Shown here one piece after another: positions 7,894 through 16,410 of a DNA stretch of 37,476 bases. Source of the stretch: Eubacteriaceae bacterium. Lineage in GTDB: Bacteria; Bacillota; Clostridia; Eubacteriales; Anaerofustaceae. The stretch is from NCBI GenBank assembly GCA_009782875.1, contig WRIE01000030.1, positions 1 to 37,476 on the forward strand. Direction: 5' to 3'. A program made the position numbers and the translations under genes. Within the stretch, counting starts at the first letter, position 1. Each line of letters begins with the position of its first letter. Below the pieces are notes generated by a model. The model did no database searches, was not told the origin of the DNA, and saw nothing but the letters and a program-made list of their open reading frames with translations.

Positions 7894-9765
7894 ATGAGCG
7901 ATGATGCCCTGAAGAGAAAAATAGAAAACCTGCCGTCACTTCCTGGTGTATACAAAATGAAAGATAGCGGCGGCGACATTATATATGTTGGAAAGGCCAA
8001 ATCGCTGAAAAACCGGGTCAGGAGCTATTTTACGCCCCAATCAGCCGCAAGCTCTGCAAAGGGGGCGATGTTGGCGGCCAAAATTAAAGATATCGACTAT
8101 ATAGTGACTGACAGCGAAGTGGAAGCTTTGCTTCTTGAGTGCAACTTGATAAAAGCGCACAAGCCTTTTTACAACATTATGCTCAAAGACGACAAGACAT
8201 TTCCTTTCATCAACTTGACAACAGAAGAAAACTACCCCAGGGTTCTTTTTACACGGACAAGGAAAATTGGCGTAGGCAGCAAGTTTTTTGGCCCGTACCA
8301 TAATGCGGCGGCAGCGCGGAATGTTGTTGACAACATAAATTTGGTATACCCTTTGCAATCATGCGCGAAAAAGACTGCCCCAGGGAAAAAAGTGGGGGCG
8401 CCTTGCCTTTACTACCACATTGGCCAGTGCCTCGGCTGCTGCACAGGCCAAGTCCCAATCGGGGAGTATGGGGAGATTGCCAGCTGTGTTGCCGGCATTT
8501 TGTCAGGCAAGCACAATATATATATCGACAAGCTGAAGGAGCGCATGGGCCAAGAAGCCCAAAAGCAGAACTATGAGTTGGCGGGGGTGTTTAAGGAAGC
8601 CATCCAATCTGCCGAGTCTATCTTTGATGAAAGGCAAAAGATAGACTCGGCAAACGGCTCCAGCAGGGATCTTATCGCCATCGCATTTGACGACACTGAG
8701 GCATGCGCCCAAGTTTTTAAAGTCAGGGATGGCAAGCTTGCCTTTACGGAAGAGCGCTCAATGCGGGTTTCCGGAGAGGATTTAGCGGAAATACTGTCCT
8801 TTTTCCTGCTGCAGTACTACTTCTCCTCAGAAATCCCAAGTGAAATTGTAGTACAGCTGCTGCCTGAGGGCAGCCAAGCCATCCAAGACGCGCTTTCTAG
8901 CCAGCGGGGGGCAAAAGCTGCCTTGGTTGTGCCTGCCCGCGGGGACAAAGCCCGCCTTTTAAAGCTCGCAGAATCAAATGCGGCTATGCGTATCGACTTG
9001 AAACGCTCCAGGAAAGAAAATGCGCAAAACAAGATTGACAAGTCCTTGGCGCAGATAAGCTCTGCTTTGAATGTTGGATGCGCTCTTGGCAGGATTGAGG
9101 CGTTTGATATATCAAACACAGGCTCAAGCGAGATTGTAGCTAGCATGGTTGTTTATGAGAATGGGAAAAAAGCCCCAAAACAGTACAGGAAATTCCGCAT
9201 CAGGCATGTAAAAGCCCAAGATGATTATGGGGCTTTGGCTGAAGTGCTGTTCCGCCGCCTAAGCCGGGCCAAGGATGAGGAAGAGAGCGGCGCCGCAAAC
9301 CCAAAATTTTTGCCCCTTCCCGATTTGATGCTGATGGACGGGGGGACCAGCCATATAAATGTGGCCAAGAATGTTGTTGGCATGTTTGGATATAGGATTG
9401 CCATCGCCGGCATGGTCAAAGACTCCCGCCACAAAATCAGGGGGCTGGTTAATGCCGATGGCGAGGAGATGCCAATCAGCCAGCTAAAGGATGCTTCAAA
9501 ACTCTTGTCGCAGATCAGTGAAGAGGTCCACCGCAGCGCCAAGGCTTACCATGACACTTTGCGCTCCTCAAGCATGTCCAAAAGCGTGCTGACGGATATT
9601 GAGGGGATTGGCCAAAAACGCTCTGTTGAGCTCCTTGGCTATTTCGGGTCAATTGAGGCAATTATGGCAGCCTCCCCCGAGGAATTGGCAAAAGCCCCAG
9701 GGATGAGCCAAAAAGCGGCCCAAGCGGTATTTAGCTATTTCTCGCAAAGCTCTTTGCGCTCTTGA
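7894..9765 (+). CDS. uvrC: Excinuclease ABC subunit C
   Basis: Makes the dual incisions of nucleotide excision repair with UvrA and UvrB. Domains in order: a GIY-YIG nuclease at about 10-95 (LPGVYKMKD, then IIYVGKAKSLKNR); a Cys-rich linker (CLYYHIGQCLGCCTGQ); a UvrB-binding UVR segment at about 205-240; an RNase H-like second nuclease (AFDISNTGSSEIVASMVVY and LMLMDGG); and tandem helix-hairpin-helix motifs at the C-terminus. The length of 623 residues is normal. AAAGAGG lies about 11 bases upstream of the start. Its last 35 bases overlap, tail to tail, the end of the yyaC-like gene on the other strand. Confidence 0.97.
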   Translation: MSDDALKRKIENLPSLPGVYKMKDSGGDIIYVGKAKSLKNRVRSYFTPQSAASSAKGAMLAAKIKDIDYIVTDSEVEALLLECNLIKAHKPFYNIMLKDDKTFPFINLTTEENYPRVLFTRTRKIGVGSKFFGPYHNAAAARNVVDNINLVYPLQSCAKKTAPGKKVGAPCLYYHIGQCLGCCTGQVPIGEYGEIASCVAGILSGKHNIYIDKLKERMGQEAQKQNYELAGVFKEAIQSAESIFDERQKIDSANGSSRDLIAIAFDDTEACAQVFKVRDGKLAFTEERSMRVSGEDLAEILSFFLLQYYFSSEIPSEIVVQLLPEGSQAIQDALSSQRGAKAALVVPARGDKARLLKLAESNAAMRIDLKRSRKENAQNKIDKSLAQISSALNVGCALGRIEAFDISNTGSSEIVASMVVYENGKKAPKQYRKFRIRHVKAQDDYGALAEVLFRRLSRAKDEEESGAANPKFLPLPDLMLMDGGTSHINVAKNVVGMFGYRIAIAGMVKDSRHKIRGLVNADGEEMPISQLKDASKLLSQISEEVHRSAKAYHDTLRSSSMSKSVLTDIEGIGQKRSVELLGYFGSIEAIMAASPEELAKAPGMSQKAAQAVFSYFSQSSLRS

Positions 9766-10279
9766 CGAGTTTTGCCCTTTCGTCAAGAGCCATGGCAACC
9801 ATCATGGCAATGGACCCTGCCAATGCGCTTACCAGCCCTAGGCCGGATCCATGCATATGCCCTGTCTTGGTCGCGGGGGATGTGACCCCGACTATTGAAA
9901 AATCTCCGCAAAGTATGCTGCCGGCAGCGAGGACAGGGGAATTTGAGATGATGATCTGCCCGGGTTCGGCGAAATCGCAGATACCTGCGTCTATTGCCCA
10001 GATGCTTTTTTGGGGGTGCAAAACCTTTGCGGCGTCAATGGAAAAGGCCAAGTTCTCGCGATGCACAGGCCGCTTAAGCGCGCCATACACAGGAAAGCGG
10101 GTGAGCAAGGAGATAGCGTCACCGCATAAAGGGCCGAGGCAATCCTCGACAACTTTGTCTGTCCCGATACATAAAAAAAGGGGCTCTCTCTCCATGAGCG
10201 CGCCTATCTGTTTTGCAGCGAGAGCCAGGCTTTCGAAATCTTGCATTTTCGCAGTGATTACAGTGTTTATAGAACCCAT
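9731..10279 (-). CDS. YyaC-like (DUF1256) putative spore protease relative
   Basis: A 182-residue protein of the DUF1256/YyaC family, related in fold to the germination protease GPR and found almost only in spore-forming Firmicutes. Recognisable segments are FLCIGTDKVVEDCLGPLCGD, VYGALKRPVHREN and AIDAGIC. The late VGVTSPATKTGHMHGSGL part is also family-like. In Bacillus the gene is sporulation-linked but its exact role is unclear. The start is supported by AAGGAG seven bases upstream. It faces uvrC and overlaps it by 35 bases, so the two cannot be transcribed fully independently. Its presence suggests that the organism, or its recent ancestor, forms spores. Confidence 0.78.
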   Translation of the reverse strand: MGSINTVITAKMQDFESLALAAKQIGALMEREPLFLCIGTDKVVEDCLGPLCGDAISLLTRFPVYGALKRPVHRENLAFSIDAAKVLHPQKSIWAIDAGICDFAEPGQIIISNSPVLAAGSILCGDFSIVGVTSPATKTGHMHGSGLGLVSALAGSIAMMVAMALDERAKLVKSAKSFARNS

Positions 10280-10367
10280 TTGGCATCTCCTTTGGCCATT
10301 ATGGTGGAATTAGTTTGCACATTTTAGCGAAAGGGGCCAATTTGCCACGCAAAGGCGCCAAAAGCTG

Positions 10368-10376
10368 TGATAGAAT
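10368..10376 (+). promoter_or_regulatory. Extended -10 upstream of obgE
   Basis: TGATAGAAT, an extended -10, lies about 50 bases before the obgE start. No -35 is seen at the standard spacing; TTGCCA lies 23 bases upstream, too far. The same nonamer precedes ackA and acpP. Confidence 0.4.
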
Positions 10377-10427
10377 AGCCCTGCCAGGGCAAAATTAACT
10401 GGAATACAAAAAAAGGGAAAAATATAA

Positions 10428-11699
10428 TTGTTTATAGACAAAGTGACAATAGATGTTTCAAGCGGCAGGGGGGGCGACGGCGCTGTCTCTTTCCGCAGGG
10501 AAAAGTACGTGCCCATGGGAGGCCCTGACGGCGGCGACGGCGGCAGGGGAGGGGATATAGTCCTTGAGAGCGATGCCAGCCTCAATTCCTTGGGCAATTT
10601 CAGGTTCCAAAAAAAATTCCAGGCCGCCCACGGTGAAAACGGCACGGGCAACAACCGCTCTGGAAAAGACGCTAAAAGCCTGTGCATAAAAGTCCCTGTG
10701 GGCACAGTTGTCTTTGACGAAAAGACAGGCTATCTGCTTTATGATTTCACTGAGGACGGCCAAAGTTATGTCGTAGCCGCCGGTGGCAGGGGAGGCAACG
10801 GAAACCAGCACTATGCCAACGCTACAAGGCAAGCTCCAAGGTTCTCAAAGCCCGGGGACGAGTCTGTCAAGAAAAAGCTGATTTTGGAGCTCAAGACAAT
10901 AGCTGACGTGGGGCTAGTGGGATTCCCCAATGTGGGCAAATCCACCTTGCTGTCAAAAATCACCAATGCCAAACCTAAGATCGCAAATTACCATTTCACA
11001 ACTCTTTCGCCCAACTTGGGGATTGTGGCCTACAAAGATGCCGATGATTTCGTGGTTGCTGACATCCCTGGCTTGATCGAAGGCGCAAGCGAAGGAGTAG
11101 GCCTCGGCCATGACTTCCTGCGCCATATTGAGCGCACAAAAATGATTGTGCATATTATCGACGCCTCCGGCTCTGAGGGCAGGGACCCCATAGAAGATTT
11201 TGGGAAAATCAACGCCGAATTGGCTGGCTACTCCCAAAAACTTGCAGAGCGCGTCCAAGTGGTGGCGTTGAACAAATGTGATTTGATCAGCTCCTCCCAA
11301 GCTTCAAAAATCAAAAGCCATTTTGCTGCCTTGGGCTATGATGTGTTTGCTATATCCGCAGCAACGGGAAAAGGAGTTGGCGAGTTGCTAGATTTTGTCA
11401 TATCTATACTGCCGGGGATTGAAAGTGAGGTGCTGTTCTTCACTGAGGAGGACATCGAGATTTATTCCCCAGCTCCTGTCCAAGAGTATGAAACCAAAGT
11501 TGAGAATGGCATCTACTATCTTAGCGGCATAATGCCCACACGGCTGCTGCGCTCGGTGAACCTTTCAGATTACGAGTCTTCCACTTACTTTGCAAGGGTG
11601 CTCAAAGGCAAAGGCATCCTAAAAGAGCTGGAAGATTTGGGGATGAAGGACGGTGACACCTTGAATGTCTGCGGGTTTAGTTTCGAGTATTACAGCTGA
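10428..11699 (+). CDS. obgE: Obg family GTPase
   Basis: Essential ribosome-associated GTPase acting in 50S maturation and stress control. The N-terminal Obg domain is glycine-rich (SSGRGGDGAVSF, GGPDGGDGGRGGDI). The GTPase domain follows with G1 GFPNVGKST, G3 ADIPGLIEGA and G4 NKCD. The C-terminal OCT domain is present (EIYSPAPVQEYE through FSFEYYS). The 423-residue length is normal for Firmicutes. The start is TTG at 10428, with AAAGGGAAA about ten bases upstream, and the family N-terminus FIDKVTIDV begins immediately. It leads the obgE-yhbY-nadD-yqeK cluster, a conserved clostridial order; rpmA and L21 genes, often just upstream, are not here. Confidence 0.95.
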   Translation: MFIDKVTIDVSSGRGGDGAVSFRREKYVPMGGPDGGDGGRGGDIVLESDASLNSLGNFRFQKKFQAAHGENGTGNNRSGKDAKSLCIKVPVGTVVFDEKTGYLLYDFTEDGQSYVVAAGGRGGNGNQHYANATRQAPRFSKPGDESVKKKLILELKTIADVGLVGFPNVGKSTLLSKITNAKPKIANYHFTTLSPNLGIVAYKDADDFVVADIPGLIEGASEGVGLGHDFLRHIERTKMIVHIIDASGSEGRDPIEDFGKINAELAGYSQKLAERVQVVALNKCDLISSSQASKIKSHFAALGYDVFAISAATGKGVGELLDFVISILPGIESEVLFFTEEDIEIYSPAPVQEYETKVENGIYYLSGIMPTRLLRSVNLSDYESSTYFARVLKGKGILKELEDLGMKDGDTLNVCGFSFEYYS

Positions 11700-11711
11700 G
11701 GAGAAAAAGAA

Positions 11712-12014
11712 TTGTTGACAAGCAAGCAAAGAAGCTATCTGAGATCGGTAGCCAACACAAAACGCGACGATGTGATCGTTGGCAAGGAGTCCATGTCAGG
11801 CAATGTAATAGATAAAATCCAAGAAGCGCTATATAACGGGGAGCTGGTAAAAATAAAACTGCTCCAAACATGCCCCGATGGTGTGGCCGAATGCGCTGCC
11901 CGGCTCCAGGAACAAACCGGATGCGACATAATCGGCACAATTGGCCGTAAAATTATAGCCTATAAGCAAAACCCGGATAAAGCGGCAATCCAGCTGCCGG
12001 ATGGCAAGCTATGA
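11712..12014 (+). CDS. yhbY: YhbY-type CRM-domain RNA-binding protein
   Basis: A 100-residue single CRM-domain protein that binds pre-50S ribosomal particles. It shows the family's N-terminal LTSKQRSYLRSVAN, the central VIDKIQEAL and VKIKLLQTC, and the GTIGRKIIAYK segment near the C-terminus. The start is one of two adjacent TTG codons (11712 or 11715) behind GAGGAG at 11698-11703. It overlaps nadD by four bases (ATGA), so translation is coupled. Confidence 0.9.
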   Translation: MLTSKQRSYLRSVANTKRDDVIVGKESMSGNVIDKIQEALYNGELVKIKLLQTCPDGVAECAARLQEQTGCDIIGTIGRKIIAYKQNPDKAAIQLPDGKL

Positions 12015-12622
12015 CAACCCCGTCCCGTATCGGGGTTTTGGGTGGCAGCTTCGACCCTCCCCATATCGGGCATGGGAGCCTGGCGTCTCTTGCCATAACT
12101 GCCGCAAACCTTGAGAAAGTTGTGATGGTGCCTTCAGGCGACCATCCGTTCAAGCTGCATTTGGGGCAAACAAAACGCCAACGCTTTGAAATGTGCGAGC
12201 TGTTCGCATCGCTGAGGACAGGAATAGAGGTTTCGGCAATTGAGGTGGAAAAGCAAGGGGTTTGCTATACATGCGACACCCTCCTCGAGTTGCAACAGAT
12301 ATATGGCCCCAGGCTCTGTTTTGTCGCCGGTTCGGATTTGCTTTTTGAGTTGTCCGCTTGGAAAAGCCCAGAGCTGGTCTTTGGGCGGGCAGATTTTATT
12401 GTTTTCGCCAGGGAGGGGCAAAAAAACTGGCGGGATGGCGCCATTGCCGCAACCCAGATGCTTCAAAACGAGTTTAATGCGAACATCGAGCTCGTATTTG
12501 AGAATGTGCCCCAGATGGTTTCATCGAGCCAAATCCGGGAGGATGTCCATAAATGGAGCCATCTATTGGATTTAGAGGTGTATGAATACATCGTAAAAAA
12601 CAGGATGTACGAAATCGGCTAG
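12011..12622 (+). CDS. nadD: Nicotinate-nucleotide adenylyltransferase
   Basis: Transfers AMP from ATP to nicotinate mononucleotide, forming deamido-NAD in NAD synthesis. The nucleotidyltransferase motif GGSFDPPHIGH lies near residue 10. The second signature, SSSQIRED near the C-terminus, corresponds to the family's ISSTxIR. The 203-residue length is normal. It starts within the yhbY stop (ATGA) and is followed after 14 bases by yqeK, the usual partner in Firmicutes. Confidence 0.95.
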   Translation: MTTPSRIGVLGGSFDPPHIGHGSLASLAITAANLEKVVMVPSGDHPFKLHLGQTKRQRFEMCELFASLRTGIEVSAIEVEKQGVCYTCDTLLELQQIYGPRLCFVAGSDLLFELSAWKSPELVFGRADFIVFAREGQKNWRDGAIAATQMLQNEFNANIELVFENVPQMVSSSQIREDVHKWSHLLDLEVYEYIVKNRMYEIG

Positions 12623-12636
12623 ACACAAGGATTATT

Positions 12637-13242
12637 ATGGAAAACCAACGATTCGGCGCTAATGCGCTGGGCTACGAACAGATAAACAAGAAACTAAAAG
12701 AGAGCTTGGAGAGCGAGCGGCTCCAGCATAGCTTTGGCACGGCAGACACTGCGAGGATGTATGCAAAACAGCTAGGTTTTGACGAAGAGCAGGCTTACCT
12801 TGCAGGCATTTTGCATGACTGCGCAAAGCGTTTGCCAGCCAAAAGCATGGCTGAGCTTGCAGCTGGCAGCGGCATGGAAGTCGACGAAATCCAGTTGCAA
12901 AACCCGTCATTGCTCCACAGCCATGCGGGCGCGGTTCTTGCCAAAAGCGAGTATGGGGTTGATGATGAGCAAATACTAATGGCGATAAAATACCATACGA
13001 CAGGCAGGGCGGGCATGGGGCTTTTGGAGAAAATTATTTTTCTCGCTGACTTGACAGAGCCAGTCAGGGATTTTGAGGATGTTGAGGAGATCAGGGAAAT
13101 GGCAGCTGTTGATTTTGACAGGGCTGTGTTGATGGCCCTCGACGCGTCCATTGCCAGTGTCATCAAAAAAGGCGGCCTGTTGCACCCTCATTCAATAGAG
13201 GCGCGCGATTATATAGCCAGCCAAATGGACGCGGCGACATGA
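12637..13242 (+). CDS. yqeK: YqeK-type HD-domain hydrolase (diadenosine tetraphosphatase)
   Basis: An HD-superfamily hydrolase of 201 residues. Metal ligands visible are His31 (LQHSFG), His60-Asp61 (LHDCAKRLP) and a later His pair (SLLHSHAGAV, KYHTTGRAGMG), followed by FLADLTEP. Characterised YqeK proteins cleave Ap4A symmetrically to ADP with a di-iron centre, which is the likely reaction here. It follows nadD as in most Firmicutes. Its stop overlaps the ABC-F start by four bases. The usual next genes in many relatives (a LytR-type protein and rsfS) are replaced by the ABC-F gene. Confidence 0.92.
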   Translation: MENQRFGANALGYEQINKKLKESLESERLQHSFGTADTARMYAKQLGFDEEQAYLAGILHDCAKRLPAKSMAELAAGSGMEVDEIQLQNPSLLHSHAGAVLAKSEYGVDDEQILMAIKYHTTGRAGMGLLEKIIFLADLTEPVRDFEDVEEIREMAAVDFDRAVLMALDASIASVIKKGGLLHPHSIEARDYIASQMDAAT

Positions 13243-15155
13243 TAGCCGCATTCTCAAGGATATCATTAAGTTTTGGATCCCAAACTCTTTTTGAGGGGGT
13301 TTCTGCAACCGTCCAAGAGGGCGCGAAAATCGGGCTTGTAGGCGCAAACGGATCCGGAAAATCTACTCTTTTGAAAATCATCGCCGGACATTCGGAGGCC
13401 GACAGCGGGACGGTCTCTTTTGCAGAGGGGGCAAAGCCCGCATTGCTCCAACAAGAATCTGCCGACTCTGGCAAAACCGTTTTTGAAGAGGCTTTGGATG
13501 CGTTTTCTGCCCTTCTCGAGGAAGAAAAGGCGCTGGAGCGCTTGTCCCTGGCTATGCAAACGGAAACCGGGGAAGAAGAGCTGGGGCGCTTGGCAGCATC
13601 CTACACCAGGCGTTTTGACGCCTTTAGTGAAAATAAAGGCTTGTATTTCAGGTCCTTTGCCGAAGGGGTGCTCAAAGGGTTGGGGTTTGGCGCCGAGCTG
13701 CAGCAAAGAAGCTCCTCGCAACTGAGCTCAGGCCAGCGGATGAGGCTCTCCCTGGCAAAAATCTTGATGTCAGAGCCAGGCTTGATGCTCCTTGACGAGC
13801 CAACCAACTACTTGGACATACAAGCGTCTGCTTGGCTGGAGAGTTTTTTGTCTACATACAAAAAAGCGTTTATTGTGGTGTCCCATGACCGGTATTTCCT
13901 TGACAAAGCCGCAAGCGAAATATGGGATTTGGAAAACAAGTCCCTAGCTGTCTACAAATGTGGATACTCAAGTTATATCAGCCAAAAAAGAGAGCGGGAG
14001 GAGGCGGCTGGGAAAAAGAGGATGATTGCCAATGCCCAAGCAGAAAAAGAGCTTGAAATCATTGCCAGGCTGAAATCTTTCAACAGGGAAAAGTCAGTCA
14101 AGCAAGCCAGGAGCCGAGAAAAAAAGCTGGCCAAAATCCAAGTTGACGAGATTCCTTTAAAACCCCATTCTGCCCAGATCAATTTTGAGGCAAAGAGGTC
14201 TACAGCGAAGCTTGCATTGGACTGTGAGGAGCTTTGGGTCGGATATGGCGGCAAAGCAGTGGCAGGTCCATTCAATTTCCAGATGTTGCCTTCCGACAGG
14301 ATCGGTTTTGCTGCAGGAAACGCCGAAGGCAAGAGCACTTTTTTGAAAACTATTGCCGGTATGCTTGCGCCTGTTTCCGGCAGCTTTGAGTTGGGCAGAG
14401 GCGTCAACCCGGTTTACTTAAGCCACGAATGGGAAGGGATGGACCCCTCGAACACCCTGCTTGGGGAGCTTTCCAAAAAAAGCGGCCAAGACACCAGCAT
14501 CCTAAGAAACCTGCTTGCGGGAATGCTCTTTCGGGGCGAGCAGGTATACAAGCTGGTAGGCGACTTGTCAGGGGGGGAGAGGGCAAGGATGGCGCTGGCC
14601 CTTGCCATGCTTCAAGACGCGAACCTGCTGTTGCTAGACGAGCCGACCAACCACTTGGATATACAGTCGAAAGAGGCTTTTGAGGAGGCTTTGCTTGGAT
14701 ACAATGGCGCTGTGATTGTAGCGAGCCACGATAGGTACTTGCTTCGGGCTATTTCAAAACGATCTTTGTTTATTGAAGATTCAAAGCCTGTCATCTTCGA
14801 GGACGGGTATGACGCTGCCCTGGTTTCTTTGGAGCAGATGCGCCAGATAAAGGCGCCTGAAGGCCAAGGGAAGGAGGCGCAGAGCGCAAAGCGTCAGCCA
14901 AGCAAGCCGGCAGCCAGCAAAAATGCCATCCGCAAAGCAGAGTTGAGGCTTGGCGCGATTGAAGAGGAGATAGGCGGGTTGCAGGGGAAGATAAGCGAAA
15001 TCGAGGAAGAGATGCTGCAAGCAGTTTTTTTTGTTGACAACAGCCAGGCTTTGGCAAAGCTCGATTTTATCGAGGAGTCAAAAAAAATAATTGCCGAGCT
15101 AGAGGACGAGTGGATCGAGTGCGCCCACTTTCTGGAGTCAGCGCTCGGCGAATAG
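13239..15155 (+). CDS. ABC-F family ATPase
   Basis: A 638-residue soluble protein with two ABC domains and no membrane segments, typical of the ABC-F translation factors (EttA/Uup/YdiF group). Domain 1 has Walker A GANGSGKST at about 35-43, signature LSSGQRMRLS and Walker B LMLLDEPTNYLD. A charged linker near 250-305 (REREEAAGKKRM, KQARSREKKL) matches the ribosomal P-site tRNA interaction motif. Domain 2 has signature LSGGERARM and Walker B LLLLDEPTNHLD. Its P-loop reads AGNAEGKST near residue 358, with Ala where the first Gly is expected. The C-terminus is a lysine/glutamate-rich coiled coil (about 550-638). It probably acts on stalled ribosomes; whether it gives antibiotic resistance cannot be told from sequence. 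Confidence 0.93.
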   Translation: MIAAFSRISLSFGSQTLFEGVSATVQEGAKIGLVGANGSGKSTLLKIIAGHSEADSGTVSFAEGAKPALLQQESADSGKTVFEEALDAFSALLEEEKALERLSLAMQTETGEEELGRLAASYTRRFDAFSENKGLYFRSFAEGVLKGLGFGAELQQRSSSQLSSGQRMRLSLAKILMSEPGLMLLDEPTNYLDIQASAWLESFLSTYKKAFIVVSHDRYFLDKAASEIWDLENKSLAVYKCGYSSYISQKREREEAAGKKRMIANAQAEKELEIIARLKSFNREKSVKQARSREKKLAKIQVDEIPLKPHSAQINFEAKRSTAKLALDCEELWVGYGGKAVAGPFNFQMLPSDRIGFAAGNAEGKSTFLKTIAGMLAPVSGSFELGRGVNPVYLSHEWEGMDPSNTLLGELSKKSGQDTSILRNLLAGMLFRGEQVYKLVGDLSGGERARMALALAMLQDANLLLLDEPTNHLDIQSKEAFEEALLGYNGAVIVASHDRYLLRAISKRSLFIEDSKPVIFEDGYDAALVSLEQMRQIKAPEGQGKEAQSAKRQPSKPAASKNAIRKAELRLGAIEEEIGGLQGKISEIEEEMLQAVFFVDNSQALAKLDFIEESKKIIAELEDEWIECAHFLESALGE

Positions 15156-16028
15156 GAGCTGGATATCCAATTCAACAAGGCTGTGCGCTTTCACAACCAG
15201 GCTTGCAATCTCCTTGTAAGCCTCCCTCATTTCGATGATGGACTCGAGCGCCTCCTCGTCTTCTATGCTCAAATCGGGCTCATCATCTTCCCCAAAATAC
15301 AGCCCGAATCCTGGCAGCCTGGCTTTTTCCTCTTCATAGCCCTCTCCAAAATATTCTTCCAAAAAAGCCTCGCCATCACTATTAGTTGTGATGGCATCAA
15401 AGTCGATCCTGGTTTCCGCCTCCCCGGTAAAATCAACGGCGAGGGTGTAGAAAACCTCTTCATTGGCTTCGCTTGCCACTACTTTTGAGTATGTCCCCGC
15501 TAGCCCAATAGCTCTTTGCCCGTCAATGCCGTGGGGCAGCCTGGGCATGATCGTGTCCAAGAGCGCCATATAGTCTGTATAGCAAGCGAAAGCCGCAGCC
15601 TGCGCGTCGTCAGTCAAGGTGTTTTTTTGGTTTTGGATAAGCATGCTGTAGAGGTGGCGGCGCTCCGACTCTGATATCAGCGTCCTTGTCGCAAGCTCAT
15701 TTGCTTCTTCGTCCTTTATCTCTGCTATGAATTGCCCGTCTATGTCAAAATAGGCAAAGAAGACTGAATTTATAATCCCATTTTTCACAGTCACCTGCAT
15801 TGCAAAACCTAATCCCTCCGGATTTAAGTGCTGGGAATATGCGATGTATATTCCGTCGGCATATTTGTTGGCCAGCTCCCCTACGACAATGTTGCCCTCT
15901 TCATCGGTTTGCAGGCTTTGCTGGCAACCAGGCAAAAAGGCAAGTATCGCAACTAAAACCAGCATTGCGGCGATTTTTGTGCTATTTTTGGGGTTGCAGA
16001 TTTTTGGCTGCTTTTTGCAGTGGCTCAT
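15138..16028 (-). CDS. Lipoprotein with an FMN-binding-like domain
   Basis: A 296-residue exported lipoprotein. After a charged start (SHCKKQPKICNPKNSTK) come a hydrophobic stretch and the lipobox FLPGC. The first mature domain, about residues 45-120, has the pattern YADGIYIAYS, FAMQVTVKNGIINSV and FDIDGQF, which recalls the FMN_bind/PplA-like repeat (DGxY...vtVkdGkIxxV). I do not see the Thr-containing flavinylation motif clearly, so cofactor binding is uncertain. The rest is acidic and has no recognised domain. ATG 16028 is chosen over upstream in-frame starts because AAGGAGGG lies just before it. It ends 18 bases inside the ABC-F gene, tail to tail. Confidence 0.72.
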   Translation of the reverse strand: MSHCKKQPKICNPKNSTKIAAMLVLVAILAFLPGCQQSLQTDEEGNIVVGELANKYADGIYIAYSQHLNPEGLGFAMQVTVKNGIINSVFFAYFDIDGQFIAEIKDEEANELATRTLISESERRHLYSMLIQNQKNTLTDDAQAAAFACYTDYMALLDTIMPRLPHGIDGQRAIGLAGTYSKVVASEANEEVFYTLAVDFTGEAETRIDFDAITTNSDGEAFLEEYFGEGYEEEKARLPGFGLYFGEDDEPDLSIEDEEALESIIEMREAYKEIASLVVKAHSLVELDIQLLFAER

Positions 16029-16038
16029 CAAACCCTCC

Positions 16039-16068
16039 TTGTCCATGTGCCTATCCTTGTTGTATAAT
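16039..16068 (+). promoter_or_regulatory. Probable promoter of the TSCPD gene
   Basis: TTGTCC (16039-16044) and TATAAT (16063-16068), 18 bases apart, about 50 bases before the start. It lies in the 91-base divergent region shared with the lipoprotein gene. Confidence 0.45.
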
Positions 16069-16119
16069 GTGCCCATGGCAGTGTTCGCCTGTTGAACTGA
16101 ATTCTATTTGGAGGACAAA

Positions 16120-16410
16120 ATGTCCAATTATTTGTTTGAGACCTCAGGGGTTTGCTCCCAAGCCATAAGCTTCTCGATCCAAGGCGACTCGATAGCGAAT
16201 ATCCAGATTCTTGGCGGTTGCAACGGAAACCTGAAAGCAGTGTCGAGGCTTGTAGAGTCCATGCCCGCATCAAAAGCCGTTTCAATAATGAAAGGGATAA
16301 CATGCGGCGACAAGGCGACTTCATGCCCTGACCAGCTGGCGAACGCAATAGAGCTTGCAATCCGCGCAGAAAAAACCAAAGCGCTAAAAAATAGTGTCTT
16401 TGATGTTTGA
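16120..16410 (+). CDS. TSCPD-domain protein (TIGR03905 family)
   Basis: A 96-residue protein whose C-terminal motif KATSCPDQLANAI gives the TSCPD family its name. Conserved cysteines sit at GVCSQAISF, GGCNGNLKAV, GITCGDK and TSCPD. TSCPD domains also occur at the C-terminus of vitamin B12-dependent ribonucleotide reductases; the free-standing form is common in Clostridia and its role is unknown. Metal binding through the cysteines is plausible. The ATG at 16120 follows GGAGG by six bases; the upstream in-frame TTG is part of that site. The last 27 bases overlap the convergent Lrp-type gene. Confidence 0.85.
   Translation: MSNYLFETSGVCSQAISFSIQGDSIANIQILGGCNGNLKAVSRLVESMPASKAVSIMKGITCGDKATSCPDQLANAIELAIRAEKTKALKNSVFDV

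Noticed and set aside
7169..7939. 256-codon minus-strand frame opposite proC
   Set aside because: A shadow of proC; composition is typical of the reverse of a coding frame and proC is unambiguous.
9762..10313. 183-codon plus-strand frame opposite the yyaC-like gene
   Set aside because: The minus-strand protein matches DUF1256 and has a good ribosome-binding site; the plus frame is its shadow.
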